DNA of 38,633 nucleotides. It comes from a virus. The stretch is taken from the IMG/VR virus record IMGVR_UViG_3300030098_005634, positions 1-38,633 of that record; one strand, 5' to 3'. The translations under genes were made by a program, and so were the position numbers. Of the stretch, positions 1 to 9,746 are shown one piece after another (within the stretch, counting starts at the first letter, position 1; each line of letters starts with the position of its first letter). A model generated the notes under the pieces. The model was not told the origin of the DNA. It worked only from the letters and a program-made list of their open reading frames with translations, and did not search any database.

Positions 1-189
1 GATTCTCGGCCAACGTCATCACGTCGCGCATGATTGCTGCCGTTCCAGCCGGGTAGAGTTCCTGGCCCAGCTTTGTCTGAGCGGCCTTCATGGCCCTCTG
101 CTGGAGAAAATCCATGTCGATAATATCAAGAACGACATTCTTTGCCTTGGTCACTCTGATCTGGTAAACCGCCCCAGTAATTAACTCCC
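1..189. repeat. Left copy of the 189-bp terminal near-repeat
   Basis: Positions 1-189 align without gaps to 38445-38633 with six substitutions (left positions 48, 61, 83, 103, 104 and 112). Both copies lie in the same frame of the giant gene. Four of the differences change amino acids (A/D, E/K, Q/E, D/N) and two are silent. The likely cause is a contig of a circular or terminally redundant molecule whose overlapping ends come from slightly different templates. Confidence 0.9.
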
Positions 190-3100
190 GTTCCCTGGAG
201 TCGTATTTTTTGCGGTTGTTGCGAGTCGTAATTGCAGGCTGGTAGTTGAACTTTAAAGACAACGAGTCGCCTATCGCCCTGCGCCTGAAAATTTCCCGGA
301 ACATTGCAATCTGCGACGAGTTGTAGATGCCGGCGCTTTCCAGGCGGTCCACTAGCTTTTCCCAGTCCTGCTCGTTAAACCTGTTTATCTTTTCGTCCAA
401 AGACAGTTTTTCAGGCATGCGGGCCGCGTCAGCAAACGTAAGCTCATCGGCAAAGGCTTTAATTTCTTCGCCTATGGTGATCCGTTGCAGCTTCAAGGTT
501 TTTGGCTGAACTGGAATGCGTCGGCCATTAACTTTTTTCTGCGAGCCATCTGCATTCGTCTCAAAGTCGATCAGGTTATTGCGATTGGCGTTTTCCTGCT
601 CTTCGGGAGTCAGAGGGCGATCTTTTGCTTTTTCAACTGCCTTGGTTGGGTCTGCTGCCGGCAAGTCTCCAGCAGTCGCTCTAAGGTAGCGATCCACAAT
701 TCGCGCCATTGCCGGGGAGCCCTCCACAATAGCTCCCATCGCGCCTTGGCCTTTTACCGGGCGTCCATTGCGGTCAAGAAGCACTCCGTTTCGCAAAAGC
801 AATTGCCTGCCGAGCGAGGTTTCCGGCAGTATTGATTCTGCAAGCCTTCTTGTGATCGGGTTGCGCCTGACAAGTTTTTGCAGGCTTTGTCGCCGCATAA
901 GGCCCGGCGCAGCGCTTTCTGCAAACCATTCTCGCGCAAGCGTTTCGTCACTTATAGGCCGGCGTAAATCCTTCTCATATTGCGCCTTAAATTTTCTGGC
1001 GCCTTCAACTAGAGACCCGTCTTCATTGCGAAGCAGCCCGTTCGGGCCAACCAGGTCGTCAATAATGTCCGCATCCAATCCGCGCTCTTGAATGGAATGG
1101 GCCACTTCGTGCGCCAAGAGAGCATCCAAAGGGCGCCTTGTGTTGGGGTCAATGTAGACTGTGTTTGTGTATTTATCGTAACCGCTTCCGCTTAAATCCC
1201 CCGGCGCTGGCTGAAACCGGAACTCCAAGTCAGGAAACATCGCGCTGTAAGACCCGATCATTCTGCGGATCTCGGGGCGGAAGTTGTCCAGCGCCTGTCG
1301 ATGCCTTTTGGGTAAGGTTCTTCTTAGTTCAGCTGCGTCATTGTTTGCTAGCTGGTCAAAGTATTCTTTTTGCATCACGGCAGGCATGCCGCCCATGCTG
1401 TGAATGAGCCCCTGCACTTGTCCTGGGGCGCCAAAAATCAAGCCCTCTGCAATTGCCTCGGCAAACCAGCCGTCTTGCCCTCCAGACGCAAGGTAGGAAA
1501 ACGGCATTTCCGCCAAGGTTGCCTGTGCCGCTCTCTTGCCAACATTGCGGACAGGAACAAGCGGCTTGGCAAACATGTCCATCGTGACAGCAGCGCCAGA
1601 AATCAGCTTGTTGTCTGCCATGCGTTTGCTGACTCCCCGCCAATACGGAAGCGTGCTTCGTCTTGCTACAAACTCGGCCCCAAGAGCATGCGTAGTTCTC
1701 GCCAGCGTTTTGGCGTTGCGGTAAAGGTGCGGAGCAAGCGCCAGCGCTGCTACTCCCTTGGCGATGTTGCTGCCTAGTTGCAAGCCAGGCACGCCGGAGG
1801 CTGCTGCCAATTGCTCTGCAGAGATTGCAGCGCCGGCAGCCGTTCCTGCAATGGCAAGGTTTCTTGCGTGTCCTGGCAGAGTTCTTGGCGCCGTGAAGTA
1901 GTTATCTATTGCTCGGCCAACGCCTCCAGCCCAAGTTCCGCTAACCCATTTAGCGCTTGCTGCCGTAGCGTCACCAACAGTGTCCAATGCGCGTCTGCCA
2001 ACCCCGCCCCTGTACCCTCGATCCGTTAGCTTCGCCGCCAAGTTGTTTAGCTCGTCAATCTCAGTGGTAAGCTCTTGCACGCTTTTTCGCAAAGCGGCGC
2101 GATCCACTCCTGCCCGGCCCAGGATTTCCGTAGCATTTGCGTTTGCGAGAGCGTTTTGAGCAGTTTCGCGCAGCACTTTTTTCTCAGCAATGTCGTCCGC
2201 AATTTTGGTGATCCTTTTTGCGGTCGATCTTCCTGCCCCGGCTATTATTCCCCGCACGCCAAAACTGCCAAAAGTCGGCGCCATCAACGACGGATCAAAA
2301 ATTTCACCAGCACTGACTCCGGCCTTCTCTGCGAATTCCGCTGCTTCCGGAGTAAGTTCGGAAGCGGCCAGCTCTACTCCCGCCCGCGCTCTTTGAGTCG
2401 CCTCTAGCATCTGCTCTTGTGACGCCGGATCATCCGGATCCACAACATGAGCAAGAGCGGTCGCAGCAGCAACAGCCTCTGCAGCATCTATCTCGTTGAG
2501 CAGGTATTGCGCTTTTTCAAATTCGTAAAGCGCGTCGATTTCCTCAGTGTCGTCCTGAGTCATGTCGGTGCCCCACTTAGCCCAAACCAACTTGGCGCCC
2601 TTGTCCATTAGCGCTTGATTCTGGGCAAGTCCCTTCAAAAAACCGCCTCCTGCTACGGCAGCCATTTTGTCGAGCTGGTCCTGAAGTTCTTGTCCTGTTG
2701 GAACAGGTTGCCCCGCCGCTTCTTGAACTTTCCGGTTAATTACAGATGCTCCAAGTGACGGAAAAACTGCCACTAGGCCAGAGGCCCAAGGTTGGTCTGC
2801 AACCCAGCCGTATAATTTTCCGAGGTTGAGATTTGAAGCAGCGACAACGGCAGCGCCTGCTGCAGCCTGCGGCAGTGTTTCCGTGACAATAGCGTCAACT
2901 GCCTTGCCGACTGCAACGTGCAGCGGGTCATTTGGCTTGTCGTTTTTGTAGCGCTCCCACCCGCCTTGGCGATACCATTTTCGGAACGTGTCCTTTCCTT
3001 CAAACAAGGCCGTGTCCTTGTCCATGAATTGGAGGCGCCCTGTTTCTGTAAACGAAAAGTCAGGGTTGATGAAACCTTGGTTGAACTGAGCAACGATTGC

Positions 3101-3247
3101 CTGCTTTTGGGCGTTTTGCAGGTTTGTTCCTGCAAGGTTGGCCGACAACGTGCCAAGCCCGGTTAGCTCATTGTCCTGGGTAATTAGCCCCTCGTTGAGC
3201 ATTTGTTGCCGGGTTTCTGCCGGCACAGTAGAAAAATCGAGAGGCAT
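1..3247 (-). CDS. Giant polyvalent protein, N-terminal 1,082 codons (runs off the left edge)
   Basis: This is the N-terminal part of a giant phage protein that starts at ATG 3245-3247, three bases after the stop of the upstream ejection-protein gene, and stays open to position 1. The right end of the window carries the same frame (see 33931-38633); joining the two copies gives about 2,586 residues. Visible features are an Ala/Gly-rich, partly hydrophobic N-terminal half (possible membrane-active helices around residues 100-140 and 430-480) and a zinc-peptidase motif HEVAH at residues 713-717. The motif is preceded by a VYIDP strand and followed by a REWFAES segment that could supply the third, Glu, ligand. 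Position after the ejection genes suggests that it is packaged and injected. Known for the family: polyvalent proteins are phage or plasmid fusions of many small domains delivered with DNA. The peptidase call rests on the motif and its context; substrate unknown. Confidence 0.8.
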   Translation of the reverse strand, partial: MPLDFSTVPAETRQQMLNEGLITQDNELTGLGTLSANLAGTNLQNAQKQAIVAQFNQGFINPDFSFTETGRLQFMDKDTALFEGKDTFRKWYRQGGWERYKNDKPNDPLHVAVGKAVDAIVTETLPQAAAGAAVVAASNLNLGKLYGWVADQPWASGLVAVFPSLGASVINRKVQEAAGQPVPTGQELQDQLDKMAAVAGGGFLKGLAQNQALMDKGAKLVWAKWGTDMTQDDTEEIDALYEFEKAQYLLNEIDAAEAVAAATALAHVVDPDDPASQEQMLEATQRARAGVELAASELTPEAAEFAEKAGVSAGEIFDPSLMAPTFGSFGVRGIIAGAGRSTAKRITKIADDIAEKKVLRETAQNALANANATEILGRAGVDRAALRKSVQELTTEIDELNNLAAKLTDRGYRGGVGRRALDTVGDATAASAKWVSGTWAGGVGRAIDNYFTAPRTLPGHARNLAIAGTAAGAAISAEQLAAASGVPGLQLGSNIAKGVAALALAPHLYRNAKTLARTTHALGAEFVARRSTLPYWRGVSKRMADNKLISGAAVTMDMFAKPLVPVRNVGKRAAQATLAEMPFSYLASGGQDGWFAEAIAEGLIFGAPGQVQGLIHSMGGMPAVMQKEYFDQLANNDAAELRRTLPKRHRQALDNFRPEIRRMIGSYSAMFPDLEFRFQPAPGDLSGSGYDKYTNTVYIDPNTRRPLDALLAHEVAHSIQERGLDADIIDDLVGPNGLLRNEDGSLVEGARKFKAQYEKDLRRPISDETLAREWFAESAAPGLMRRQSLQKLVRRNPITRRLAESILPETSLGRQLLLRNGVLLDRNGRPVKGQGAMGAIVEGSPAMARIVDRYLRATAGDLPAADPTKAVEKAKDRPLTPEEQENANRNNLIDFETNADGSQKKVNGRRIPVQPKTLKLQRITIGEEIKAFADELTFADAARMPEKLSLDEKINRFNEQDWEKLVDRLESAGIYNSSQIAMFREIFRRRAIGDSLSLKFNYQPAITTRNNRKKYDSRERELITGAVYQIRVTKAKNVVLDIIDMDFLQQRAMKAAQTKLGQELYPAGTAAIMRDVMTLAEN

Positions 3248-3250
3248 CGC

Positions 3251-5392
3251 TTATGGTCTGATCGCTGGTCGTCTGGGAACGCGGAAAAACTTGTCCTGGC
3301 TTGGGACTGTTGGGTCAACAAGCAGCACTCCGGGCACGGCGTTGCGTTCCCTGCCTGTCATGTCAATTTCCTTTCCCGTGTGCGGGCTAACAAAGACAAA
3401 CGGCCTGTTTGTTGGTTCTGCCACCGGGTATGTGGATCGTTTAGGCAAAGGTGGCTCCGGTGTGCCATCTGGCATCCGTTGCGGCGGAGGAGCCGGCTGT
3501 TGCGCGGGAACTGGCTGTTGCGCAGGAGCCGGCTGTTGCGCGGCAGGTTGCATGCCTTGTTGCAGCGCTCGCAGAGTGTTCCCCATCTCTACCGCTGCTG
3601 CCTCACTTGTTCCGGGGTTTCCTCCCGGTCTGCGATAGCGCTCATACTCAGCGTTTGGATCGTAGCCCTCTTCTCTGAGAGCGGCATTGATCCTCTCGTC
3701 AGAGAGTATGCGGTTGTTTTCGTAATACTCACCAACGGCTCTCTCAATTTCTGCAACAGTTTTGCCGTCGTAGCGCATTCTTCTGGTAAGCCTGCCTATA
3801 TCGACTTCGCGCTTTAAGAACCTTAATTGATTCTGAAGTATTCTTTTGTTTGTGGCTTCTTCTTTGTCCAGCCCAGGAGAGATCAAGGCAAAGTAGGTCA
3901 TTTCTTTCTCAGAAACGGCGCCCTTAGTCTTCTGGATTTGAGCCATTACCCCGTCACCAAAGAGCGAGTATAGCTCTTGCGCGTTTGCCGCCCTTATCCT
4001 TGCGTCTTCAAACCCAAGAAGCGATCCGACACGGTCAATTTTAAGTTTCAGCTCTGCACCAAGACCCGTGCCGGTTGCCGCAATGTCATCGTATGAGGCA
4101 TCTCTGCCTTCTTTCTCGCTGACGCCTTGGAGCAACTCTAGGGCTCTCACGTAATTAGCTGCGAGCTGCTCTTTCTCTCCAAGGGTGGTAATCCTTTCTT
4201 GTTGCGCCTCTTGGTCAAATTTCCGGCGATCTGATAGCTCTTGCTCCGCCGGGCTGGCATGCATTCCCCTGCTTACAACTTCCCCAATGATTTGCCCGGT
4301 AGGTCGCCCATTGATAAACACTTCCTCTTGTTTTACAGGAACGCCGTTTACAGTGCGCTCTACCGTTTTGGTGGTGTATTTAAGGTCGCCTGCTGTGCCT
4401 GAAAGTTTTTCCAGCTCCTGCACATAAGCGGCTGCTTTGGCTCTCCCGTCTTGTAGCGGAGGCAGCACGCCGGAACCACCGTCAAGGCCAGTTCCAAGGC
4501 CAGTTTGTAGCTCAAACGGAACAATAGGCATTTGCGGCGGCTGTTGACTCAGTAGCTCGTTCGCTAGCTGCAACTTCTCAGGTCCAAGGATGTCGGCAAC
4601 AGTTGGCGGCTTTTGGCGGCGGCTTGCGATCTCCTGGGCAATAAACGCTTGCCGTGCGCCAGCCGCTGCAGGGCCTGTGAAGTTTTGCGCGTCTGCCGCT
4701 GATTGAACTTGTGCCATTTCGGCCTCAGTAATCGGCGCGTCTACCGGCAACATGTTGGCGCGAGCAGTTGCTGCCTGTTGCTCGGCCATAGCGTACTCCT
4801 CAAACAATGCCTGGCGTTTAGCTTGCGCCTCCCGATACGCTTCTGGGTTCCTCCACGCTTGCATTCTTTGCTGCGCGACCCTTCTAAGCCCTTCTGGGTT
4901 GCCGGCATATTGCTGAGCGTCCGAGAAGGCCAGCGCGGTTGCGTCAGGCATATTGGACTCTACCCGTGCTTTGGCCTGCAATGCCGGCAGGGTTGCCTCA
5001 TGCACTTGTTGGTTTTGCGCTGCCGCTTCTTGTTTAATGTTGGACTCAATGCTTCGGAACGTGTCGTCAATCGATTGATTGAAGCCGGCTGCCATTGCTG
5101 CAGCCTGGCGGGAGCCCAAATCCGGGTTGGACAGCGCAGAAATTCCCTGCTGAAGCATAGCTGCTAGCGGACTTTTTGGGTCTTGCGCCTTTTTGAGAGA
5201 TTCCAGTCGAGAGACGGTTGCCGTAACCTCTTTTTCGTTTTGCTTCCGTTGCTGGATGTTGGCTCCTACGCCTGCTCCAAGCGCGGCAATGCCTTGCCCC
5301 AGCGCGGAGGCGCCTTGCATAGAGCCTCGCAAAATTCCGCTTGTGTCTGCTCGGCCTAATTCGGGCCTAACTGTGTCTCCAATTCTCGCCAT
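3251..5392 (-). CDS. Putative ejection (internal virion) protein, 713 aa
   Basis: A long, Ala/Gln-rich and largely helical protein without enzymatic motifs. Residues 40-260 look like heptad-rich coiled coil. Around residues 480-540 lies the segment SEKEMTYFALISPGLDKEEA, followed by basic helices and a YDG-containing strand; I have seen this pattern in long internal or tail-associated podovirus proteins. The C-terminal 120 residues contain a Pro/Gln/Ala repeat (AQQPAPAQQPVPAQQPAPPP), a flexible linker. The gene lies between a smaller ejection-type protein and the giant polyvalent protein, with 3-21 bp spacing, so all three are probably translated together and assembled in the capsid core. No membrane segment is obvious. 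The role is inferred from position and composition. Confidence 0.55.
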   Translation of the reverse strand: MARIGDTVRPELGRADTSGILRGSMQGASALGQGIAALGAGVGANIQQRKQNEKEVTATVSRLESLKKAQDPKSPLAAMLQQGISALSNPDLGSRQAAAMAAGFNQSIDDTFRSIESNIKQEAAAQNQQVHEATLPALQAKARVESNMPDATALAFSDAQQYAGNPEGLRRVAQQRMQAWRNPEAYREAQAKRQALFEEYAMAEQQAATARANMLPVDAPITEAEMAQVQSAADAQNFTGPAAAGARQAFIAQEIASRRQKPPTVADILGPEKLQLANELLSQQPPQMPIVPFELQTGLGTGLDGGSGVLPPLQDGRAKAAAYVQELEKLSGTAGDLKYTTKTVERTVNGVPVKQEEVFINGRPTGQIIGEVVSRGMHASPAEQELSDRRKFDQEAQQERITTLGEKEQLAANYVRALELLQGVSEKEGRDASYDDIAATGTGLGAELKLKIDRVGSLLGFEDARIRAANAQELYSLFGDGVMAQIQKTKGAVSEKEMTYFALISPGLDKEEATNKRILQNQLRFLKREVDIGRLTRRMRYDGKTVAEIERAVGEYYENNRILSDERINAALREEGYDPNAEYERYRRPGGNPGTSEAAAVEMGNTLRALQQGMQPAAQQPAPAQQPVPAQQPAPPPQRMPDGTPEPPLPKRSTYPVAEPTNRPFVFVSPHTGKEIDMTGRERNAVPGVLLVDPTVPSQDKFFRVPRRPAIRP

Positions 5393-5413
5393 TGCTCTAA
5401 TGCTCTGTGATTG

Positions 5414-6292
5414 CTAAAGGCCGCCAATAATGCTGCCCATGCCGCTAAAGAATCCACCCAAAGCAGACCCTCTGGCCGCTTGTTGCGCCCCGTAGACGTT
5501 TGCGTCGTACTCCATCTGCTGCCCGCGCTGTTGCAGCGCCAGGTTGATCCCAGTGTCCGGATTAAACGTGCTTGGCGTTGATTGCTGCGCCGCTCCCATG
5601 GCCGCTTGAGCGGTCTGGAAGTTGTAGGGCATCGATTGCGCTGGCCGACCGAGGACGGCTTGCATGGGGTCCGCCCCAGATGCAGACAGCATGCCATACA
5701 AGCTCTGCCCGGCGCCCATCGCTTCAGCCCTGTTTTGACGCATTATTTCCTCTCGGCCCAGGGCTTCGGCAAACATGCCCGCATTGTCCATTTCCCTCCC
5801 TCGGGCTCCAAACGCCTCCCTGGCGCTTTGCTGCGCCATCCGCCGCTGTTGGGGCGTCACGCCTTGTGCGCGGGCGTAAAGGTCGTCTGTAAGCGCTTGC
5901 TGCTGCTCAATTAGCCGGGCTCTCTCAGGATCGGCTTGCCGGATAGCTTCTACCGCCTGCGCTCCGTAGCGCTCCACGTCCGCTATATCGGAAGCGCGTT
6001 GAGCACTCGCCGTCTCGGCTCGCATGCGCTCAGTGATTGGCGCAGCCCTCTCGTAGAGCGCCAACAAGCCTTCTTGCCCGTCAGCGCCAAAAAGCGCCCT
6101 CTCTTGCCGCGCCAGCTCGTTCTGGACGTATTGCGGCCCGTAGGTGCGCTCGGCTTCAAGCAAGCGCCGTTGGAATTCAGGGTCAGTAATTCCGCCCCCC
6201 TTGGCAAAGTCATCGCCAAAAAGAAATTTCCCGGCGCTTTCGCCTGGGTCAATCGGATCTGGTGCTTGCGGCGCCCTACTTTTTCCTCCCAT
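5414..6292 (-). CDS. Putative internal virion/ejection protein, 292 aa
   Basis: A helical, Ala/Gln/Arg-rich protein. The N-terminus (MGGKSRAPQAPDPIDP) is a short basic and proline-rich stretch typical of small phage internal core proteins. The C-terminus (GSALGGFFSGMGSIIGGL) is glycine-rich and hydrophobic and could insert into membrane. The middle (residues 40-210) is rich in Arg/Glu/Gln helices. It overlaps the upstream 166-aa gene by 17 bp and lies 21 bp before the 713-aa gene, in the position of the T7 and P22 ejection proteins. The start is preceded only by an A-rich leader. Function inferred from order and composition. Confidence 0.5.
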   Translation of the reverse strand: MGGKSRAPQAPDPIDPGESAGKFLFGDDFAKGGGITDPEFQRRLLEAERTYGPQYVQNELARQERALFGADGQEGLLALYERAAPITERMRAETASAQRASDIADVERYGAQAVEAIRQADPERARLIEQQQALTDDLYARAQGVTPQQRRMAQQSAREAFGARGREMDNAGMFAEALGREEIMRQNRAEAMGAGQSLYGMLSASGADPMQAVLGRPAQSMPYNFQTAQAAMGAAQQSTPSTFNPDTGINLALQQRGQQMEYDANVYGAQQAARGSALGGFFSGMGSIIGGL

Positions 6293-6776
6293 TTTTCTGC
6301 AGTATTTTGACTAAAAGTCTTTGGTCGTATTCTACGACGCGGGGTCCATCCTGCCGCTCTCGGCAGCCAAAAAGGCGGCCCCGGATCACTTCAGGCTGTC
6401 GGTCAAGCAGCTCTAGGGTCATGCGCCGCAGGGCCTTGCCCTTTGCCCACAAAAACGCCAGGAAGTAGCAGTTGCCTTCTGAGTCGTCTGGCGTCCAGTT
6501 GACAATGTCGTCCCAGTCCCATTGATCGTTACAGCGATACCACATCACCAAGCCGTCAATCTTGCCGCCGGCAGTGTGATAAATGAGCGTGTTTTTGAGG
6601 TAATGATAGGCAATCAGCAGCTTGACTACCTCTGGTTCAAAGTGATCAAGCACGTAGGCGTTTTCTTCGCTTGATGTGGTGAAATCATAGAGCTGATCAA
6701 ACAGCCACTGCGTGCTGGGCGGCAATTCGCCCTGCTCCAGCCAAGCCGCTACATGTCCAGCTTTCAGCTGCATCAT
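6276..6776 (-). CDS. Small virion-operon protein, possibly GNAT-like (T7 gp13 position)
   Basis: A 166-aa protein between the tail fibre and the ejection genes. It starts in an overlap with the stop of the fibre gene (6773) and overlaps the next gene by 17 bp. The alternation of helix and strand, GKIDGLVMWYRCND followed by NCYFLAFLWAKGKALRRMTLELL, recalls an acetyltransferase-like fold without a convincing acetyl-CoA loop. T7-like phages carry a small gp13-type protein in this position. The C-terminus is basic (KNGRKK). I do not recognise it firmly; a degenerate GNAT fold with a structural or assembly role is the best guess. Confidence 0.4.
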   Translation of the reverse strand: MMQLKAGHVAAWLEQGELPPSTQWLFDQLYDFTTSSEENAYVLDHFEPEVVKLLIAYHYLKNTLIYHTAGGKIDGLVMWYRCNDQWDWDDIVNWTPDDSEGNCYFLAFLWAKGKALRRMTLELLDRQPEVIRGRLFGCRERQDGPRVVEYDQRLLVKILQKNGRKK

Positions 6777-7540
6777 GCAAGCGTTCCAAAGACGGCAAAA
6801 CTGACGTGCCTTGAGGTATAGTAAGAGGCGTCGCCGCCAACAAAGATGTGAATCTTGAACGTGTCTGCGTCAACAAGCTCTACTGCCGGCGTTTTGCTAT
6901 CGTCGTCGTAGTAGGTTGTGTTGTGAACCTGGGTGATGACCGTGTAGTTTGCGTTCGCCATAGCCGCCGACAAGTCAAACGTGTAGGTTCCGCTTGAGTA
7001 AGCCGTGCAAGAGCAGCCATACAAACTAATCGGGTCGGAAGTGTCTGGAGAGCCGTCCATCTTAATCAGCCCATAGGCGCGAGGAAGTGGCAAGTGCTTC
7101 ATCAGCGCAAACTTTTTAAGGGCTCCGTTGTCAGAAATCAGAATCTCATCCTGCGTAAGATGCGGAACTGCCGACAAGGCTGCTGACTGGCCGCTTATGA
7201 GGCTTGCTGCGAGATGCTCTGAATCGATGCTGGCGTCTGTGTAGTGTTCGCTGTCGATTGCGTTGTCGGCAATCTTGGAACCATTAACTGAATCCGCGCC
7301 CAGCTTTGCGTTGGTCACAGCGCCATCGCTAATCTTGGCTTCAATAACTGCGTCTGTTGCCAGTTGCGTAGCGGTAATCCCCCCGCTTTTAACAATGATG
7401 GCTTCAGACGAGATATCTGTCGTTGATCCATCGACCGCATTGGTTGTGAACTTCAGGTTGGTCTGTGCAAGGTTGAGCTTGGTTGCGGTTACCTGTTCAT
7501 CTTCGGTAAAGGTTTCACCTGCAGTGAATTGATCAGCCAT
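6773..7540 (-). CDS. Tail fibre / receptor-binding protein, 255 aa
   Basis: The chosen start ATG (7538-7540) lies 4 bp after the stop of the nozzle gene; longer forms would run into that gene. The leader is only A-rich (seven A before TGG), with no Shine-Dalgarno motif. The N-terminus (DQFTAGETFTEDEQVTATKL) looks like a short virion-attachment segment. Residues 35-115 contain short repeats such as AVIEAKISDGAVTNAKLGAD and AIDSEHYTDASIDSEHL, typical of trimeric beta-helical stalks. The C-terminal 110 residues (YGLIKMDGSPDTSD to the end) form a beta-rich head with a GTYTFDLSAAMANANYTV segment, probably the receptor-contacting tip. Stalk plus head right after the nozzle supports a short tail fibre. 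Confidence 0.7.
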   Translation of the reverse strand: MADQFTAGETFTEDEQVTATKLNLAQTNLKFTTNAVDGSTTDISSEAIIVKSGGITATQLATDAVIEAKISDGAVTNAKLGADSVNGSKIADNAIDSEHYTDASIDSEHLAASLISGQSAALSAVPHLTQDEILISDNGALKKFALMKHLPLPRAYGLIKMDGSPDTSDPISLYGCSCTAYSSGTYTFDLSAAMANANYTVITQVHNTTYYDDDSKTPAVELVDADTFKIHIFVGGDASYYTSRHVSFAVFGTLA

Positions 7541-7544
7541 TTTT

Positions 7545-9746
7545 TTAGGTCGTTGATGTTGGTTTGTTAAAGGTAGAGGTCGCCCTGAGAGCAACAGCGC
7601 GAAGCTCAGGGCGCCCAGCGCTAGGCACCCAGTCAATCTGAGCAGCAAAGCCTCGCGGATTACCGGCCCTGGCACGAACAGAGGCGCCTTCCCCCCTGGA
7701 CAACACTGCGCCGAGCCGACCTGACAGAGTGCCCAGGTCAACGGTTTCGTCAGGATCTTCAGTCACAATCTTGAGATCCCCATCCGAAGCGTGTTCGCTG
7801 TCGCTGGCTATGTGCGCCTCAACGTGATTGAAGCGTTTGCGCTCAATTGTGCCGTGAGTGTAGGCTCTGGTTCGCAACTGCGAAGTTATGCTGAAGACTG
7901 TAGCAGTCGCTGCGCCGGAGGAGATAGACAAACGGTCTTCGGCCAATCCTGTGCGAGTAATCTTGTGAACGCCACCCTCGTCCGTTACCGCGTAAAGCTC
8001 GTTAATTTTCCCAGAGCGAGCCGGAATCAAGTCAATGACTCCCCAGGTCTCGGCACCAGTAGTGTCAATGCTCTCCCAACCTTTGTTGAGAAATGAATAA
8101 ACGAAGATTTCGTTGTTTACCGTGCTATTGCCTGTCGGAACAGCAAGCCAGTAGCGATTGTCGTGGTAGATCCCGACAGCCCGGTCGGCATAGGCGCTGT
8201 TGATGCGCTTGATGTCCGGCTCAATTGCTTCGCTCAGAGGCTGCTCAGTTCCGCGCAAGTTTAGCGCGTCAAGAAAGCTGATCGAGTAAACGCCGGCATC
8301 CGACAGAAACAAAACCTGGTTGGCATAGGTAACAATGCTCTTGCGGGCGGTGCATCCAATTTCGTCCGTAAGCATGTGCGTTGAAATGTCGAGAAGGCTG
8401 CCAGAGCAGCCACGCACTTGATGGATAGAATTTCTGTTGAATACGATGAGGCGGTCGTCGTCAAAGGGCTGGGCGCCTACAATAAAGTCAGCCGTGCCAG
8501 CGGTAATCTTTAGCTGGTTCTGAACAGGGTCAAACGTGTTGTGGTCAAGCAGGTCAGAAGCGATCAGCTCGTCATACACTGCAGGTGACCGGCGTTGCGG
8601 AGAAGCTGCGCTGTCGTGTGTGTAAGGGCACCAGACACGGCGCTGGTGATATGTCCCCCAGGCTACAGCAGGAGGATGAACAAAGCCGCCGGCAACGCTG
8701 ACTTTTTTTCGCACTACTACCGTGCTTGATCCCGCTGTCTTAACGTCCGCAGAAAAAGAAAAGTTGTCGGCGTCTGTTTTAGTCACTCGATACTCTGTGC
8801 CGTTTGTCAGCCCGGAGCTGGCGGCATCGACTACCACTACTCGGTCGCCAGATTCCAGCCCGTGAGAGCTGACGTTCATTGCGACTTTTCCTGCAGTCGT
8901 AACCGTCGCAGAAGCCGACAAGTCAACCGGCTGAGTGTAAGTTCCGGAAGAAACCTTGGTAAAAGCAGGCGTTCCGCCAAGCCCGGTGCTCCCGTCATCC
9001 GGATCAAATTGCAGCGAAGTTTGTCCATCAACGCGCAGCATAACTACGTCAAACTCCTGCTGCAGTTGCGCGTCATCGTTTACGGTGACGCCTGCCGGAT
9101 AGGCAATTGAGGTGGTCGCCAGAGTGTCCAGTTTGATTGCGGTAGCGCTCTCGTTGTTTGCAATAATGATGTAATCGTCATTGTTGCTCGCAGGATTGCT
9201 GAACCGGCAGGCGCCGTAGATTGCGTTAACGCCGCCCGTGAGCTTAAATGATCCAACAACCTCGTTGTCGCTGACGTTGAAAACTTCGTCAGCCCCACTC
9301 AGCGGAAACGTGAATTGGTTTGCTGACACATAGGTTGCAATGCGGTTGCCGGTCGGGTCTGCTGTCTTCCCCGGAAAGTTGCCCGAGATGTTGACAAGCA
9401 CCTTCATGCCAGGGTCGGAGCCGATCCACGAAGCGGCAGTTGTGACGGTAACCAGGCCGGTCGAGTTGACCAACGACATAGCCGTTATGTCTACTTCTCC
9501 AATCAGAAAAAGCGCTCCCTGGCTTGCGTCTCCGGTGGCCTTCAGGGTTGGGAGAATTGTTGTCGTCACAAGAGTTCCCGAAACATTCTTGTAACCCTCC
9601 CGGACTTTCGCAGCGCCGGCCTCGTCAAAGCGCATGTTTCGCGAGATCGCCACATCGCCTTCCTTGAGCTGCGAAGGGCGCAGGCGCGAGACGAGAGCGC
9701 GGAAGCCCGCATCACCGTCCCCTAAAATGGGGCTGTCGAGGGGCAT
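7545..9746 (-). CDS. Tail nozzle / tail tubular protein B-like, 733 aa
   Basis: A large beta-rich protein in the position of P22 gp10 or T7 gp12, the nozzle of the short tail. The N-terminus (LRPSQLKEGDVAISRNMRFDEAGAAKVREGYKNV) is the start typical of this family, in which the protein lists input sites and then builds a beta-propeller. Residues 430-580 contain the family-like stretch FDDDRLIVFNRNSIHQVRG, GCTARKSIVTYANQVLFLSD and AVGIYHDNRYWLAVP. Residues 60-380 look like inserted beta domains with TTVTTAASW- and SSGLTNGTEY-type strands, perhaps Ig-like. The start is an ATG at 9746 that overlaps the stop of the 85-aa gene. No enzyme motif seen. Confidence 0.7.
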   Translation of the reverse strand: MPLDSPILGDGDAGFRALVSRLRPSQLKEGDVAISRNMRFDEAGAAKVREGYKNVSGTLVTTTILPTLKATGDASQGALFLIGEVDITAMSLVNSTGLVTVTTAASWIGSDPGMKVLVNISGNFPGKTADPTGNRIATYVSANQFTFPLSGADEVFNVSDNEVVGSFKLTGGVNAIYGACRFSNPASNNDDYIIIANNESATAIKLDTLATTSIAYPAGVTVNDDAQLQQEFDVVMLRVDGQTSLQFDPDDGSTGLGGTPAFTKVSSGTYTQPVDLSASATVTTAGKVAMNVSSHGLESGDRVVVVDAASSGLTNGTEYRVTKTDADNFSFSADVKTAGSSTVVVRKKVSVAGGFVHPPAVAWGTYHQRRVWCPYTHDSAASPQRRSPAVYDELIASDLLDHNTFDPVQNQLKITAGTADFIVGAQPFDDDRLIVFNRNSIHQVRGCSGSLLDISTHMLTDEIGCTARKSIVTYANQVLFLSDAGVYSISFLDALNLRGTEQPLSEAIEPDIKRINSAYADRAVGIYHDNRYWLAVPTGNSTVNNEIFVYSFLNKGWESIDTTGAETWGVIDLIPARSGKINELYAVTDEGGVHKITRTGLAEDRLSISSGAATATVFSITSQLRTRAYTHGTIERKRFNHVEAHIASDSEHASDGDLKIVTEDPDETVDLGTLSGRLGAVLSRGEGASVRARAGNPRGFAAQIDWVPSAGRPELRAVALRATSTFNKPTSTT

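Noticed and set aside
6773-7741. Longer tail-fibre start at 7741
   Set aside because: It would overlap the nozzle gene by about 200 bp and add a hydrophobic segment with no fibre character; the ATG at 7540 follows the nozzle stop directly.
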